NCBI RefSeq assembly: GCF_001021045.1
Contig: NZ_CP011545.1
Coordinates: forward strand, 1,674,001 to 1,738,000
Length of the DNA: 64,000 nucleotides
From: Corynebacterium testudinoris
Lineage (GTDB): Bacteria > Actinomycetota > Actinomycetes > Mycobacteriales > Mycobacteriaceae
Reading direction: 5' to 3'
Below, one piece after another: positions 18,422 to 29,045 of the stretch. The position numbers and the translations under genes were made by a program. Position 1 is the stretch's first letter. Every line of letters starts with the position of its first letter. The notes beneath the pieces were generated by a model. That model saw only the letters and a list, made by a program, of their open reading frames with translations. It did no database searches and was not told where the DNA came from.

Positions 18422-19786
18422 ATGACCCATTTCGACCTCATCATTATCGGCACCGGCTCCGGTAACTCCATCCCGGGACCAGAATTCAACGACAAGTCGA
18501 TCGCCATCGTCGAAGAGGGTACCTTCGGTGGCACCTGCCTCAACGTCGGCTGTATCCCCACCAAAATGTATGTTTATGCTGCGGATACCGCCTTTGATAC
18601 CAAGCATGCCGCAGACCTTGGCATCAACGCCCAGGTCAACTCCGTTGACTGGCCGGCGATTGTGGACCGGATTTTTGTCCAGCGCATCGATCCGATTGCT
18701 GCCGGCGGTGAGGCGTACCGCCGCGGCCCAGAGACCCCGAACATCACCGTCTATAGTGGCCACGCCACCTTTGTCGGCGAGCGGACGATCCAGGTCGGCG
18801 CCGACACGATCAGCGCCGATGAGATCGTCATTGCTACCGGATCCCGCCCGCAGGTCCCCACCGTCTTCCGCGAGTCGGGTGCGCGCTACTACACCAATGA
18901 AGACATCATGCGCCTGCCTGAGCAGCCACAGTCGATCGTCATCATCGGTGGCGGCTTCATCGCCATGGAGTTTGCGCATGTCTTTGACGCTTTGGGCACG
19001 CACGTCACCCTCGTCCCGCGCACCACGCTCATGCGCACGCTCGACGCGGATCTGACCTCCCGGGTCAACGCCATTGCCGCCGAGCGCTTCGATGTCCGCT
19101 ATGGCCGCACGGTCAGCGCTGTCACCGAAGGCGCTGAGGGCGTGACCGTCACCCTCGATGACTCCTCGACGGTGACCGCCGACGTCGTCCTCGTCGCCAC
19201 CGGTCGCGTCCCCAACGGCGATCGCCTCGACCTCGCCGCCGGGGGCATCGAGATGCTTGCCGACGGCCGCGTTGCGGTCGATGAGTTCGGCCGCTCCACC
19301 ACCGCCCCCGGCGTGTGGGCATTGGGCGATGCGTCCTCCCCCTACATGCTCAAGCACGTCGCCAACGCCGAGATGCGCGCGGTGCGCCACAACCTCATTC
19401 ACCCCGAGGATCTCAAGGCCATGCCGCACACCAATGTGCCGTCCGCGGTGTTCACCCACCCGCAGATCGCCACCGTCGGGTTGACGGAGCAGCAGGCCAT
19501 CGATGCCGGATACGACATCACGGTAAAGATCCAGAATTACGGCGACGTCGCTTACGGCTGGGCCATGGATGACCACACGGGCATTTGTAAGCTCATCGCC
19601 GACAAGCAGACCGGACGGCTGCTGGGCGCCCACTACCTCGGCGCCCAGGCAGCCACCCTTATCCAGCAGATGATCACGGTCATGGCCTTCGACCTCGATG
19701 TCCGTGAGGTGGCTACCCAGCAGTACTGGATCCACCCCGCCCTGCCGGAGCTGACCGAGAACGCGCTGCTGGGGCTGGAATTCTAA
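18422..19786 (+). CDS. mtr: Mycothione reductase
   Basis: FAD flavoprotein disulfide reductase that reduces mycothione to mycothiol with NADPH, the actinobacterial counterpart of glutathione reductase. 454 residues: FAD motif LIIIGTGSGNS, redox-active GGTCLNVGCIPTKM near residue 40, NADPH motif IVIIGGGFIAMEFA near 175, second FAD motif PGVWALGDAS near 300, and C-terminal dimer interface with the catalytic IHPALPELTENALL. A TAAGAT hexamer 6 bp upstream of the ATG suggests its own leaderless promoter, although it could also be read from the preceding hydrolase. Confidence 0.95.
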   Translation: MTHFDLIIIGTGSGNSIPGPEFNDKSIAIVEEGTFGGTCLNVGCIPTKMYVYAADTAFDTKHAADLGINAQVNSVDWPAIVDRIFVQRIDPIAAGGEAYRRGPETPNITVYSGHATFVGERTIQVGADTISADEIVIATGSRPQVPTVFRESGARYYTNEDIMRLPEQPQSIVIIGGGFIAMEFAHVFDALGTHVTLVPRTTLMRTLDADLTSRVNAIAAERFDVRYGRTVSAVTEGAEGVTVTLDDSSTVTADVVLVATGRVPNGDRLDLAAGGIEMLADGRVAVDEFGRSTTAPGVWALGDASSPYMLKHVANAEMRAVRHNLIHPEDLKAMPHTNVPSAVFTHPQIATVGLTEQQAIDAGYDITVKIQNYGDVAYGWAMDDHTGICKLIADKQTGRLLGAHYLGAQAATLIQQMITVMAFDLDVREVATQQYWIHPALPELTENALLGLEF

Positions 19787-19793
19787 CTGATAG

Positions 19794-20666
19794 CTAGTCC
19801 GCCAGCGTCAGGATCTCATTGCCATCGGCGGTGATGACGATGGTGTGCTCGAACTGGGCGGTGAAACGACGATCGTTGTTTTGCACCGTCCAGTCGTTGT
19901 CCCAAATGGTGTAATCCAGGCCGCCCAGGTTGATCATCGGCTCCACGGTCAAGGTCATGCCCGGCTCGAGGATGTCGCGGTAGACGGTGGAATCGTAGTG
20001 CAACACCACGAGTCCGTTGTGGAAGGTGGGGCCCACGCCGTGGCCGGTGAAGTCGCGGACGACGTTGTAGCCGAAGCGGTTGGCATAGGACTCGATGACT
20101 CGGCCAATGACGTTGATCTCGCGGCCGGGCTTGGCGGCCTTGATGCCGCGCATCATCGCTTCCTTGGTGCGCTCGACGAGCAGGCGGTGTTCCTCAGAGA
20201 CATTGCCGGCGAGGAACGTCGCGTTGGTGTCGCCGTGGACGCCATTTTTGAAGGCGGTGACGTCGATGTTGACGATGTCGCCGTCTTCGATCACCGTGCT
20301 GTCGGGGATACCGTGGCAGACGATCTCATTCATCGAGGTGCACGAGGACTTGGGAAAGCCCCGGTAGCCCAGCGTCGAGGGGTAGGCACCGTGATCGGCC
20401 ATGTACTCGTGGGCGATGCGGTCCAGGTCGTCGGTGGTATTGCCCGGGACTACGGCCTCCCCCGCCACCTTGAGGGCATTCGCGGCGATCTTGGATGCCT
20501 CGCGCATCGCCTCAATGACCTCGGGCGTCTGGACGAAGGGCTCGCCGATGTTTTCTTGGACGTCGTCCTTCCACACGTATTCGGGGCGGGCGATGTCGTC
20601 CGGGACGGTGCGGATCGGGGAAATTTTACCTTGAGTCAGGGGTGCGCGAGTAGACATAGGGGTCAT
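19794..20666 (-). CDS. map: Methionine aminopeptidase, type I
   Basis: Removes the initiator Met from nascent proteins. 290 residues with all five metal ligands visible: Asp in VNIDVTAF, Asp in [10 protein letters not shown], His in FTGHGVGP, Glu in [10 protein letters not shown] and Glu in [10 protein letters not shown] 40-residue N-terminal extension precedes the catalytic domain, as in the actinobacterial type 1c enzymes. ATG 20666 overlaps the upstream PBP stop as ATGA; ATG 20657 is a close alternative. Confidence 0.94.
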   Translation of the reverse strand: MTPMSTRAPLTQGKISPIRTVPDDIARPEYVWKDDVQENIGEPFVQTPEVIEAMREASKIAANALKVAGEAVVPGNTTDDLDRIAHEYMADHGAYPSTLGYRGFPKSSCTSMNEIVCHGIPDSTVIEDGDIVNIDVTAFKNGVHGDTNATFLAGNVSEEHRLLVERTKEAMMRGIKAAKPGREINVIGRVIESYANRFGYNVVRDFTGHGVGPTFHNGLVVLHYDSTVYRDILEPGMTLTVEPMINLGGLDYTIWDNDWTVQNNDRRFTAQFEHTIVITADGNEILTLAD

Positions 20667-22477
20667 CGTAGTCCGGGCTCGGCCCGATAGCCGTCGAGGG
20701 TCCGGAAGAAGTGATCGGTGATGGCCACGGAGATTTCCGAACCACCGCCCAGGACCACGAGGGTGGCGAAGGCAATGTCGTCGTCGCGGTAGCCTGCGAA
20801 CCACGCGTGCGAACCCTCGTTGATTTCGGCCTCGCCGGTCTTGCCGTAGATTTCACCGCCGGCTTGCATGCCGCGGGCAGTGCCGGAGGTGACCACTGAG
20901 CGCATCATCCGTTGCACTTGGCTGATGGCACCGGGGTCGGGGGGCGGGAGGTGCTCGCTGACGTCGGTATCGTGGCCGTCGATAAGCACGGGGACCGGGG
21001 TGTCGCCGCGGGCGGCAGTGGCGGCGACCAACGCCAGGCCGAAGGGGCTGGCCAGGTCGAGGCCCTGGCCGTAGCCGGCTTCGGTGCGCTCGAGCGGGGT
21101 CTCGCCCTCGGGGACGGAGCCGGTGACGGTGCCCAGGCCGGGGATATCGTAGTCAACCCCGAGGCCGAATTGTTTCGCCGTGTGCTTGAGCTGGCCGGGT
21201 TCGAGCTTGGTGGAAATATCGGCGAAGGTGGTGTTGCAGGAGCTGGCGAAGGCGCGTTCGAGGGGGACATTGCCGAGGGCGAACATGTTGTAGTTGACCA
21301 CCTGACGGCCGTAGATATCCATGCTGCCGGGGCAGGGCACGATGGTGTCGGCGCTGAGGCCGTCGTCTTGGATTCCGGCGGCGGCGGTGATGATCTTGAA
21401 CACGGAGCCGGGCGGGAATTGGCCAGACAGCGCGAGGTCACCGGCCTCGTCGGCTTTCTTTGTCTGCGCGACGGCGAGGACCTGGCCCGTCGAGGGGCGG
21501 ATGGCAACAATCATCGCCTGAGATTCGGGGCGTAAGTTCACCGCATCTTGGGCGGCGCGTTGAATGTTGTAATCCAGTCCCACGCGCACAGCCGGGGCGG
21601 GGGCGGCGGCGTGGTATTCAAGGTCGTCGATCGTCGCACCGTACTGGTTCACGGCGGTGACTTTCCAGCCGTTGGCCCCATCAAGCTCATCACCAATAAT
21701 GGTGGACACGCGCGACATGATGTCGGGGGCGAAACCCGGATCAACCGTCACCATCGCGGCCTCTTCGTTGATGATGATGCCCTCGACGTTGTCCAACCGG
21801 TCGCGCACAATGGGGCCGACCGTCGAATCCAGCATCATCACCGAATACTTGCCCTGTGCCCCATCGAGGCGGCTGGCCAGGGCTGACGCATCCACCGGGG
21901 TCTGCGGTTCGGTGGCGTTGACGGCGCTGGCAATCTGGGCGGCCAGGGGCCGCACATCGCTCACCGCATCGGTGTCCACGAGCACGCGGTAGGCCACACC
22001 GGGTTGCAAAATATCCGCCCCATCAGAGCTGACCACGCTCGCCTTCACCGCGGGCACCGGACGCAATTCCAAATGCTGGTTCGCGCCCAACCGCGGATGG
22101 AGAATCGTGGGCTGCCAGCGGACGGTCCACTCCTCCCCCGCCTTGGTCAACGTGAGGGATGTGTCATAGCTCAGGGTGCGTTCGCGCGGAAGCTGCCATT
22201 CCAAGGTGTACCGCGCGGTGGCGAGGTTGTCCTGGGCATCAACTTCGTTGAGCGTGGCCGTGAGTCCCTCGGCCTGCAGCCCATCAAAGGTCGTGGTGAT
22301 GATATCCGTGGCAGTGGAGGGGACATCGACCAATTCAGAGAGCTTATCGACGTCCCGGTGGGACAGCGCCTGGAGGAAATCCTCCGCCGTGGGCTCGGCG
22401 GAGGGAGGCTTGGGCGTGCATGCGGCCAGCCCGAACACCAATGTCGTGGCCAGGAAGGCCGCGGTCGCCCTTTTCAT
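20663..22477 (-). CDS. Class B penicillin-binding protein, lipoprotein with NTF2-like domain
   Basis: 604 residues. An N-terminal lipoprotein signal peptide ends at the lipobox LAAC near residue 19. An NTF2-like (MecA_N) domain follows ([21 protein letters not shown]), then a dimerisation domain and the transpeptidase domain. Active-site motifs are SxxK in PGSVFKII, SxN in SSCNTTF and KTG in YGKTGEAEI, so it should cross-link peptidoglycan outside the membrane. It is encoded between ispG and map with 3-bp and overlapping junctions, suggesting one operon. Confidence 0.9.
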   Translation of the reverse strand: MKRATAAFLATTLVFGLAACTPKPPSAEPTAEDFLQALSHRDVDKLSELVDVPSTATDIITTTFDGLQAEGLTATLNEVDAQDNLATARYTLEWQLPRERTLSYDTSLTLTKAGEEWTVRWQPTILHPRLGANQHLELRPVPAVKASVVSSDGADILQPGVAYRVLVDTDAVSDVRPLAAQIASAVNATEPQTPVDASALASRLDGAQGKYSVMMLDSTVGPIVRDRLDNVEGIIINEEAAMVTVDPGFAPDIMSRVSTIIGDELDGANGWKVTAVNQYGATIDDLEYHAAAPAPAVRVGLDYNIQRAAQDAVNLRPESQAMIVAIRPSTGQVLAVAQTKKADEAGDLALSGQFPPGSVFKIITAAAGIQDDGLSADTIVPCPGSMDIYGRQVVNYNMFALGNVPLERAFASSCNTTFADISTKLEPGQLKHTAKQFGLGVDYDIPGLGTVTGSVPEGETPLERTEAGYGQGLDLASPFGLALVAATAARGDTPVPVLIDGHDTDVSEHLPPPDPGAISQVQRMMRSVVTSGTARGMQAGGEIYGKTGEAEINEGSHAWFAGYRDDDIAFATLVVLGGGSEISVAITDHFFRTLDGYRAEPGLR

Positions 22478-22480
22478 GTC

Positions 22481-23644
22481 CTACCGGGTGACCTTGACCT
22501 CTACCCGAGTGCCTTCGACCTCTTCGAGACCTTGCTCTTCGGCCAGTCGCATGGCTTCTTCGATGAGAGTTTCCACGATCTTCGATTCCGGCACCGTCTT
22601 GATAACTTCGCCCTTGACAAAGATCTGGCCCTTGCCGTTGCCCGAGGCGACACCGAGGTCGGCGTCGCGAGCCTCACCCGGGCCATTAACCACACAGCCC
22701 ATCACAGCGACGCGCAGCGGGAATTCCATGCCCTCCAGCCCGGCGGTGACCTCCTCGGCGAGGGTGTACACGTCGACCTGAGCGCGGCCACAGGACGGGC
22801 AAGAGACGATCTCCAGCTTGCGGGGGCGCAGGTTCATCGACTGCAGAATCTGGTCGCCGACCTTGATCTCCTCCACCGGGTCCGCCGAGAGGGACACGCG
22901 AATGGTGTCGCCGATCCCCTGAGACAGCAGCGCACCAAACGCGACCGAGGATTTGATGGTGCCCTGGAACGCAGGGCCGGCCTCGGTGACGCCAAGGTGC
23001 AAGGGGTAATCAGATTGCGCGGCCAGCTGGCGGTAGGCCTCCACCATGATGACCGGGTCATTGTGCTTCACCGAGATCTTGATATCGCCGAAGCCGTGCT
23101 CCTCGAACAGGCTGGCCTCCCAGAGAGCGGATTCGACCAGGGCCTCCGGGGTGGCCTTGCCGTACTTTTCCATGAGCCGCTTGTCCAAGGAACCGGCATT
23201 GACGCCGATGCGAATCGGGATGCCGGCGTCGCCCGCGGCCTTGGCCACCTCTTTGACGCGGCCATCGAATTCCTTGATGTTGCCCGGGTTGACGCGCACG
23301 GCCGCACACCCCGCGTCGATGGCGGCGAAAATGTACTTCGGCTGGAAGTGGATATCCGCGATGACCGGGATCGGCGACTTCTTCGCGATAATCGGCAGCG
23401 CTTCCGCGTCAATCGTCTTCGGGCACGCCACGCGCACAATGTCACACCCCGAGGCCGTGAGCTGCGCGATCTGCTGCAAGGTGGCGTTGATGTCGTGGGT
23501 CTTCGTGGTCGTCATGGACTGCACCGAGATCGGGTAGTCAGATCCCACGCCCACATTGCCCACCATCAACTGGCGAGTCTTTCGACGAGGCGCCAGGGTG
23601 GGCGGCGGAGCATCCGGGATACCGAGTCCAATGGAAGTCGACAC
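22481..23644 (-). CDS. ispG: 4-hydroxy-3-methylbut-2-enyl diphosphate synthase (GcpE)
   Basis: Penultimate step of the MEP isoprenoid pathway, converting MEcPP to HMBPP with a 4Fe-4S cluster. 387 residues: N-terminal TIM barrel ([34 protein letters not shown]) and C-terminal cluster ligands in [12 protein letters not shown] and [14 protein letters not shown] 23644 is selected because AGGAGA lies about 10 bp upstream and it gives the usual length. It is part of the dxr-rip1-ispG-PBP-map run on the reverse strand. Confidence 0.95.
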   Translation of the reverse strand: MSTSIGLGIPDAPPPTLAPRRKTRQLMVGNVGVGSDYPISVQSMTTTKTHDINATLQQIAQLTASGCDIVRVACPKTIDAEALPIIAKKSPIPVIADIHFQPKYIFAAIDAGCAAVRVNPGNIKEFDGRVKEVAKAAGDAGIPIRIGVNAGSLDKRLMEKYGKATPEALVESALWEASLFEEHGFGDIKISVKHNDPVIMVEAYRQLAAQSDYPLHLGVTEAGPAFQGTIKSSVAFGALLSQGIGDTIRVSLSADPVEEIKVGDQILQSMNLRPRKLEIVSCPSCGRAQVDVYTLAEEVTAGLEGMEFPLRVAVMGCVVNGPGEARDADLGVASGNGKGQIFVKGEVIKTVPESKIVETLIEEAMRLAEEQGLEEVEGTRVEVKVTR

Positions 23645-23702
23645 TGTTAGAGATTCTCCTGACAATTCATGCTGGATGTAGTTCGTCCCAACTCTACCCC
23701 GC

Positions 23703-24899
23703 TCATCCAAACATCCGTACCGGGTTGACCACGTCCGCCACGATGACGATGACACCAATGGTCAACAGCGTCGCCGCCATGGCGTAGGTGATGGGCATGA
23801 GCTTTTCGTAGTTCGCGGGTCCGCCCGGGGCCAGCCCGCGGGCGCGGCGGAACAGGTCGCGGATCTTCTCGTACAACACCACCGCAATGTGTCCGCCGTC
23901 GAGCGGCGGGAGCGGCACCAAGTTAAACAGGGCCAGGAAGAAGTTGAGCGAGGCGAGCATGAGCCAGAAAATGTCCCACAGGGAGCGTTCTGCCAGCTCG
24001 CCGCCCACCCGCGAGGCGCCGACAACGCTCATGGGACCTTCTTGGTCGCGTTCGCCGCCGAAGATCGAGGCAACGACGCCGGGGATCTTGGCTGGGAAGG
24101 ACGCCAGGCCACGGACGGTGCCGTCGAGCAGCCGCCACGTGAATTCTCCAGTGGCGCCGATGGCCTCGACGGGCCCATAAGTCTTGATGGCATCCGCAAT
24201 CGGGGCGCTCGTGACACCGATGGCTCCCGCCTCGACCCCGCCGCGCAGGACGGTGGGCACGTCGATGGTGATCTCCCTGGGGCTGCCATTGCGCTCCACC
24301 GACAAGGTGACGGTCTGCCCGGGCATGGTGAGAATCGTGTCGCGGACCTGCGTAAACGCCTGTACTTCTTGGCCGTTGAGGGCGACGATGCGGTCACCGA
24401 CCTCCAGGCCAGCTTTCTCAGCGGGTCCCGGGCCGGTGCAGGGGGCGAGGGTGGTGTCAGAGACCTGATCAGAAACACACGACAGCTCCCCGACCAGCGG
24501 CCGGGTATCAGCGTGCGGGTTGGGGATTCCGCTGGTCACGGCCACCCCATAGATGACGATGAACCCAATGATGAGGTTGGTGATCACGCCGCCGGAGAGC
24601 ACGATGACCCGCTGCCACCACGGCTTAGTCACCATGGCGTGCGGAGCTTCCTCCGGCGTCACTGGATCCTGCGCCGTCATCCCCGCAATGTCACAGAAAC
24701 CACCAAAAGGCAGAGCGGCGAAACCGTAGGTGGTCTGCCCAATTTTTTTCGACCAAATCGTCGGCCCAAATCCGATGAAGAACCGGCGCACGCGCATGCC
24801 GAAGGCCCGCGCGGTGAGCATGTGCCCCGCCTCATGCAGCGCGATCGTCACCGCGATGCCCAGCGCAAAAAGAAAAACGCCCAGGAAATACGAAACCAC
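23703..24899 (-). CDS. rip1: Site-2 protease, RseP/Rip1 family (M50B)
   Basis: Intramembrane zinc metalloprotease that cleaves anti-sigma factors or other membrane proteins within the bilayer. 398 residues: zinc-binding HEAGH in the first helix near residue 22, a PDZ domain ([19 protein letters not shown]), and the third ligand region [13 protein letters not shown] near residue 335. Several hydrophobic helices support a polytopic membrane protein. It lies 8 bp after dxr, a conserved actinobacterial order. Confidence 0.93.
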   Translation of the reverse strand: MVSYFLGVFLFALGIAVTIALHEAGHMLTARAFGMRVRRFFIGFGPTIWSKKIGQTTYGFAALPFGGFCDIAGMTAQDPVTPEEAPHAMVTKPWWQRVIVLSGGVITNLIIGFIVIYGVAVTSGIPNPHADTRPLVGELSCVSDQVSDTTLAPCTGPGPAEKAGLEVGDRIVALNGQEVQAFTQVRDTILTMPGQTVTLSVERNGSPREITIDVPTVLRGGVEAGAIGVTSAPIADAIKTYGPVEAIGATGEFTWRLLDGTVRGLASFPAKIPGVVASIFGGERDQEGPMSVVGASRVGGELAERSLWDIFWLMLASLNFFLALFNLVPLPPLDGGHIAVVLYEKIRDLFRRARGLAPGGPANYEKLMPITYAMAATLLTIGVIVIVADVVNPVRMFG

Positions 24900-24907
24900 G
24901 AGACTCC

Positions 24908-26095
24908 TTATAAAGCCGACGAGAGCTTATCGACGATCGCGTTGGCCCGCCTACGGGCCTCCCCTTCTACTTCGAGGATGTCATCGACCGTTGACGGTAC
25001 ACCGTCAGCAAAGCTCGCCGCGCCCGCCAGCACCTCCGCCACCGCATCCACGATATTTGGGAAGCGAATGCGCCCGGCGAGGAAAGCCGCGGCGGCCTCC
25101 TCATTGGCGGCGTTGTAGACGGCCGGGAACGTTCCCCGTCGCGTGGCGACGTCCCGCGCCAGCTGGACCGCGGGGAACGCGGCGTCGTCAAGCGGCTCAA
25201 AGCTCCACGAATGCGCCTGCGCAAAATCGAGCGCCGGCTGCGCCCCCGCAACGCGATGGGGCCAATGCAGTGCGTGGGCGATGGGCAGCTTCATCGACGG
25301 CGGAGATGCCTGCGCGATAGTGCCACCATCCACGAACGTGACGGCGGAATGAACGATCGATTGGGGATGCACCGTGACGTCGATACGCTCGGAGGGCATG
25401 TTAAACAGCAACGTCGCCTCAATGAGCTCGAGCCCCTTGTTCACCAACGTCGCAGAATTCAACGTATTCATCTGCCCCATCGACCACGTCGGATGCGCCG
25501 CCGCCTGCTGAGGCGTCACATCCCACATCTGCTCCCGAGTCCAACCACGGAACGGACCCCCGCTAGCAGTAAGAACCAAACGCGCGACCTCCTCACTGCT
25601 CCCCGACCGCAGACACTGCGCCATCGCCGAATGCTCCGAATCAACCGGAACAATCTGCCCCGGCTTCGCCAAACCCATCACCAGGTCACCGCCAGCCACA
25701 AGGGACTCCTTATTAGCCAAGGCCAACGTGGAACCCAACTCAATCGTGGCCAACGTCGACGCCAACCCCAAAGAACCAACGAGAGCATTGAGCACCGTAT
25801 CAGCCGGAACATCACGAACCAGCTGCTCCGCCTCCCGCACCACCGGCCCACCAAGCTCCCGCGCCACCATCTCCGCGGCCTGCGGCTGCGCAACGCACAC
25901 CTGCTGCGGACCCAACTTCAACGCCCGAGCCTGAGCAATCACCAACGCCGGATCCGAACCCCCCGCAGCGATACCCACCACCGTGAACAACTCGGGATTA
26001 TCCGCAATAACCTCCAAAGCCTGGGTACCAATAGAACCCGTAGAACCGAGAATGAGGACGCGCTTAGGCTGCTGGGGCTGCTGGGGAGTAGTCAC
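24908..26095 (-). CDS. dxr: 1-deoxy-D-xylulose 5-phosphate reductoisomerase
   Basis: Second enzyme of the MEP pathway, NADPH- and metal-dependent, converting DXP to MEP. 395 residues: NADPH motif [28 protein letters not shown] with the metal-binding Asp and Glu, [11 protein letters not shown], and [22 protein letters not shown] 26095 gives the expected length; translation further upstream is not family-like. The first two residues after the start are followed by a short Gln-Pro repeat. Confidence 0.95.
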   Translation of the reverse strand: MTTPQQPQQPKRVLILGSTGSIGTQALEVIADNPELFTVVGIAAGGSDPALVIAQARALKLGPQQVCVAQPQAAEMVARELGGPVVREAEQLVRDVPADTVLNALVGSLGLASTLATIELGSTLALANKESLVAGGDLVMGLAKPGQIVPVDSEHSAMAQCLRSGSSEEVARLVLTASGGPFRGWTREQMWDVTPQQAAAHPTWSMGQMNTLNSATLVNKGLELIEATLLFNMPSERIDVTVHPQSIVHSAVTFVDGGTIAQASPPSMKLPIAHALHWPHRVAGAQPALDFAQAHSWSFEPLDDAAFPAVQLARDVATRRGTFPAVYNAANEEAAAAFLAGRIRFPNIVDAVAEVLAGAASFADGVPSTVDDILEVEGEARRRANAIVDKLSSAL

Positions 26096-26217
26096 ACCAC
26101 CTATTGTTTCACCCCACGGGGGCAACCCCACGAACGACCCCACCACTGCTGGGGGTGTTTTCTCGCGACAGGCGGGCGAGTATGCAAAGATATTGGACAA
26201 GTACCTGAGAAAAGTTC

Positions 26218-26241
26218 AGCATGCCGAGGTTGAGGCATGCT
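26218..26241. promoter_or_regulatory. Inverted repeat upstream of the DUF2631 gene
   Basis: Arms AGCATGCC (26218-26225) and GGCATGCT (26234-26241) form a perfect 8-bp inverted repeat with 8-bp spacer, ending 19 bp before the GTG start and just upstream of the ribosome-binding site. It may be an operator or a 5' leader hairpin. There is no T-run, so termination is unlikely. Confidence 0.4.
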
Positions 26242-26260
26242 CTTGAGAAGGAGAAGGAAC

Positions 26261-26686
26261 GTGGCTGCTTCCCACGAGATCGTGCCTGAGGTTCACAAGG
26301 GAACCTCCACCCTGGATGTGCCGTCCGCGGCCCTCGGTTGGAGCGAGCTCAGCCGCACCACCGTGCAGGTATCCGGTTGGGTATCCGTGGGCATCCTGCT
26401 TGCCTACAACTTCGGTAACCACACCGGCCACGTCGAGACGATCTGGCTGCTGGTCATCGCCGCCGTCATCGCCCTCGGCCTGCTCATCCACCTCTTCGAG
26501 CCGAACCTCTCCCAGGTCCGCACCATCACCGGCCACAACAAGCCAGCCAACCACGTCGAGCCCGACTGGGACTACGACCAGGCCACCCTGTCCGGCAGCT
26601 ACGCTCAGCTCTCCGACTCGGAGCTGCGTGCGCTCAACATCGATCCTTCCCGCGTCGCTCACCTGCGTCAGGTCGAAAAAGCCTAA
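26261..26686 (+). CDS. DUF2631 membrane protein
   Basis: 141 residues with two hydrophobic helices (QVSGWVSVGILLAYNF and TIWLLVIAAVIALGLLIHLF) and a hydrophilic C-terminal tail. The pattern matches the actinobacterial DUF2631 family, which lies beside dxr in mycobacteria and corynebacteria. Function is unknown. GTG 26261 is preferred because GAGAAGGAG precedes it by a few bases and the family starts there (AASHEIVPEVHKG). Confidence 0.85.
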   Translation: MAASHEIVPEVHKGTSTLDVPSAALGWSELSRTTVQVSGWVSVGILLAYNFGNHTGHVETIWLLVIAAVIALGLLIHLFEPNLSQVRTITGHNKPANHVEPDWDYDQATLSGSYAQLSDSELRALNIDPSRVAHLRQVEKA

Positions 26687-26700
26687 TCCGCTGGAATCGA

Positions 26701-26738
26701 GATCGCCCGCCGAGATTGTTCTCAGCGGGCGATTTTTT
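26701..26738 (+). terminator. Rho-independent terminator after DUF2631 gene
   Basis: Arms GATCGCCCGCCGAGA and TCTCAGCGGGCGAT enclose a TTGT loop and are followed by TTTTTT. It lies 15 bp beyond the stop codon and separates that gene from the repeat array. Confidence 0.9.
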
Positions 26739-26796
26739 CGTTTCCCGGTAACGGGGTTAATTCTAGGCGTTGCTTTGTATCGTGTGATCCCGACTT

Positions 26797-27509
26797 CTAG
26801 CTGCTGATGCGGCGGACGTCCTGGGCTTTTTCGCCGACTCCGGACTGAAATCGCGTTCCGGTCGCGATCAGCCCGTCGCGATCACGACTCCTCCCGACAT
26901 CTAGCCCCAACCGCGCCAACCGTCCTGGGCTTTTGCGGAAAGCCAGAGCCGAAATCGCGTTCCGGTCGCGATCAGCCCGTCGCGATCACGACTCCTCCCG
27001 ACATCTAGCCAAAATCGCGCCAGCCATCCTGGGCTTTTGCGGAAAGCCCCCGCCGAAATCGCGTTCCGGTCGCGACCAGCCCGTCGCGATCACGACTCCT
27101 CCCGACATCTAGCCCCAACCGCGCCAACCGTCCTGGGCTTTTACGGACAGCCCGAGCCGAAATCGTCTTCCGGTCGCGATCAGCCCGTCGCGATCACCAC
27201 TCCTCCCGACATCCAGCGCCAACCGCGCTAATCGTCCTGGGCTTTTGCGGACAGCCCCCGCCGAAATCGCGTTCCGGTCGCGATCAGCCCGTCGCGATCA
27301 CGACTCCTCCCGACATCTAGCCCCAACCGCGCCAACCGTCCTGGGCTTTTACGGACAGCCCGAGCCGAAATCGTCTTCCGGTCGCGACCAGCCCGTCGCG
27401 ATCACCACTCCTCCCGATATCTAGCCCCAACCGCGCCAACCGTCCTGGGCTTTTGCGGAAAGCCCAAGCCGAAATCGTCTTCCGGTCGCGATCAGCCCGT
27501 CGCGATCAG
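26797..27509. repeat. Tandem array of seven 104-bp repeats
   Basis: Units begin at 26797, 26901, 27005, 27109, 27213, 27317 and 27421, exactly 104 bp apart. The first unit is diverged in its first half and the last is cut short at about 27509. Each unit holds a hairpin (GGGCTTT/AAAGCCC in some copies, shortened in others) and two GTCGCGATCA-type boxes 14 bp apart. Units 27109 and 27317 are nearly identical, as if a pair was duplicated. The period is not a multiple of three and there are no unique spacers. It lies between the 3' ends of two convergent genes. Confidence 0.95.
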
Positions 27510-27527
27510 TACCCAAGACCCAAACCC

Positions 27528-29045
27528 TTACTTCACTGTGCGGCGAACCTTGTCGAAGATCTCGGGCAGATTCGCGCGCACTCGTTTCACTGACAGTGCC
27601 GCCGACCCGATCCAGAGGGCGACGGGCAAACCGATAGCAAGGATCGCGCCCAGTGCGGGGTTGACCAGGTAGAGAATGAGGCCGCCGGGGAGAGAGGGGA
27701 TCCAGCCGATGAGCAGGATGCCGAAGACGCCGAGGAACGCCGCCGCAGAATAGCCCGACTTGTCGTTCCAGGGATTCGTCCCCGGAGGGGAGGTGGGATA
27801 GGGGTTGAAGGTGGAGAGAAAGAGCGAGATCGCCGAGCCGGAGATGAGTAGTCCGATGGACAGTACTGCGATTTTCCACTCACCGAGGGAGATCGCGCCG
27901 ATGACGAGGACCAGCTGAAGGAGGGACAGCGGGGTCATGGAGGCGGCGTGGCGGGCGATGACGAGGGTGCGGGCGTCAACGCCGGTGGTGATGTGCGTCC
28001 AGGTCGACGGGCCGTCGTAGCCGAAGTCATTGACCGCCATCATGGAGGCGCTCAGTGAGGCGACGACGATACCCATGGTGAGGAGGAACGTGTCGCCTCG
28101 GAACCCCTGGTAGAGGAAGAAGACGACGAACACTGGCATGGTGACCAGGGAGGCGAGGAGTCGGGAGTCGCGGCGGATATACCGCATCGCCCGGGAGTAG
28201 ACATACGCCCAAGGCTGTTCGGGGAGTCCAGGGAGCAGGATCGTTCCCTTGGTCTTCGCGGTGGCTTCCCGAGTGCCACTCTGGTCGAGGGGTGCGTCCA
28301 TTTGGCCGGCAATTTGGCGGGTCCACAGCCAACTGCCACCGACCAAGGTCACGGCCGCAATGCACAGCTGCGCGAGGGCAGCAAGCCAATTGCCCGCGGC
28401 AGCGGACACCACCGCACCGGGTGCAGCTGCCAACGGCGTCCAGGCCAGCACGGATCCCAAGAGGTCAAGCCGAATCACGTCCGGGCTCATGGTGTTGAGC
28501 ATGTTGAAGCCCAGGATGAGGGCGATCATGAGGAACGAGCCGTAGACGTTGGCGCGATCCTGCTTGAGGCGCCCTCCTCCGCCACCTAAGGCCAGCAGGA
28601 TGCGGGAGAGCATGATGGTGGTCAGTGCTGCGAGGACCATGGCGAGGATCCACGGAACCGCCCACACAACAGGGAGAATGATGGCGCCAAAGATCGCGGT
28701 GGCGAGGCTGCAGATGATGACGAGGATACCTCGGGAGGAGACCAGAGCGGAGAGTGCGAAGCCTGGGACAACCTGCCGTGCTGTGAGCGGGAGCGAGGCC
28801 AGGGAGGACGGTCGGATGGCATCATCACCCGCTGCGAGAACGAGGGAGGCGGCCAAGAAGGCAACGGTGCCCACGGCGGTGATGCCTGCTAGCCCAGTCC
28901 ATTGTCCTAGGGAAAAGAGGAACATCGAGGCCATGCCGATGACCGCGTAGACATACAGCAGCACGGTCATGATGGTCCCGGAGCGATTGGCTTCGGCATT
29001 CCGGCGACGCAGGGTGCGCTGGAGACGGAAAATCAGTTGGGTCAT
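27528..29045 (-). CDS. ABC exporter permease, large ABC-2-like membrane protein
   Basis: 505 residues with about twelve hydrophobic helices in two halves joined near residue 240 by a hydrophilic stretch. It begins MTQLIFRLQRTLRRRNAE. Its ATG overlaps the upstream ATPase stop as ATGA, so the two form a transporter pair. Large permeases of this sort are common in actinobacteria but their substrates are unknown. The gene ends 19 bp from the tandem repeat array. Confidence 0.8.
   Translation of the reverse strand: MTQLIFRLQRTLRRRNAEANRSGTIMTVLLYVYAVIGMASMFLFSLGQWTGLAGITAVGTVAFLAASLVLAAGDDAIRPSSLASLPLTARQVVPGFALSALVSSRGILVIICSLATAIFGAIILPVVWAVPWILAMVLAALTTIMLSRILLALGGGGGRLKQDRANVYGSFLMIALILGFNMLNTMSPDVIRLDLLGSVLAWTPLAAAPGAVVSAAAGNWLAALAQLCIAAVTLVGGSWLWTRQIAGQMDAPLDQSGTREATAKTKGTILLPGLPEQPWAYVYSRAMRYIRRDSRLLASLVTMPVFVVFFLYQGFRGDTFLLTMGIVVASLSASMMAVNDFGYDGPSTWTHITTGVDARTLVIARHAASMTPLSLLQLVLVIGAISLGEWKIAVLSIGLLISGSAISLFLSTFNPYPTSPPGTNPWNDKSGYSAAAFLGVFGILLIGWIPSLPGGLILYLVNPALGAILAIGLPVALWIGSAALSVKRVRANLPEIFDKVRRTVK

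Noticed and set aside
26797..27509. CRISPR array
   Set aside because: Units are 104 bp with conservation across their full length and no unique spacers; no cas genes are in the window.
26797..27509. Repeat protein gene or integron attC array
   Set aside because: A 104-bp period shifts the frame every unit, and open frames such as 27037-27231 are not sustained. No attC core sites, cassettes or integron integrase are present; the only tyrosine recombinase is XerC.
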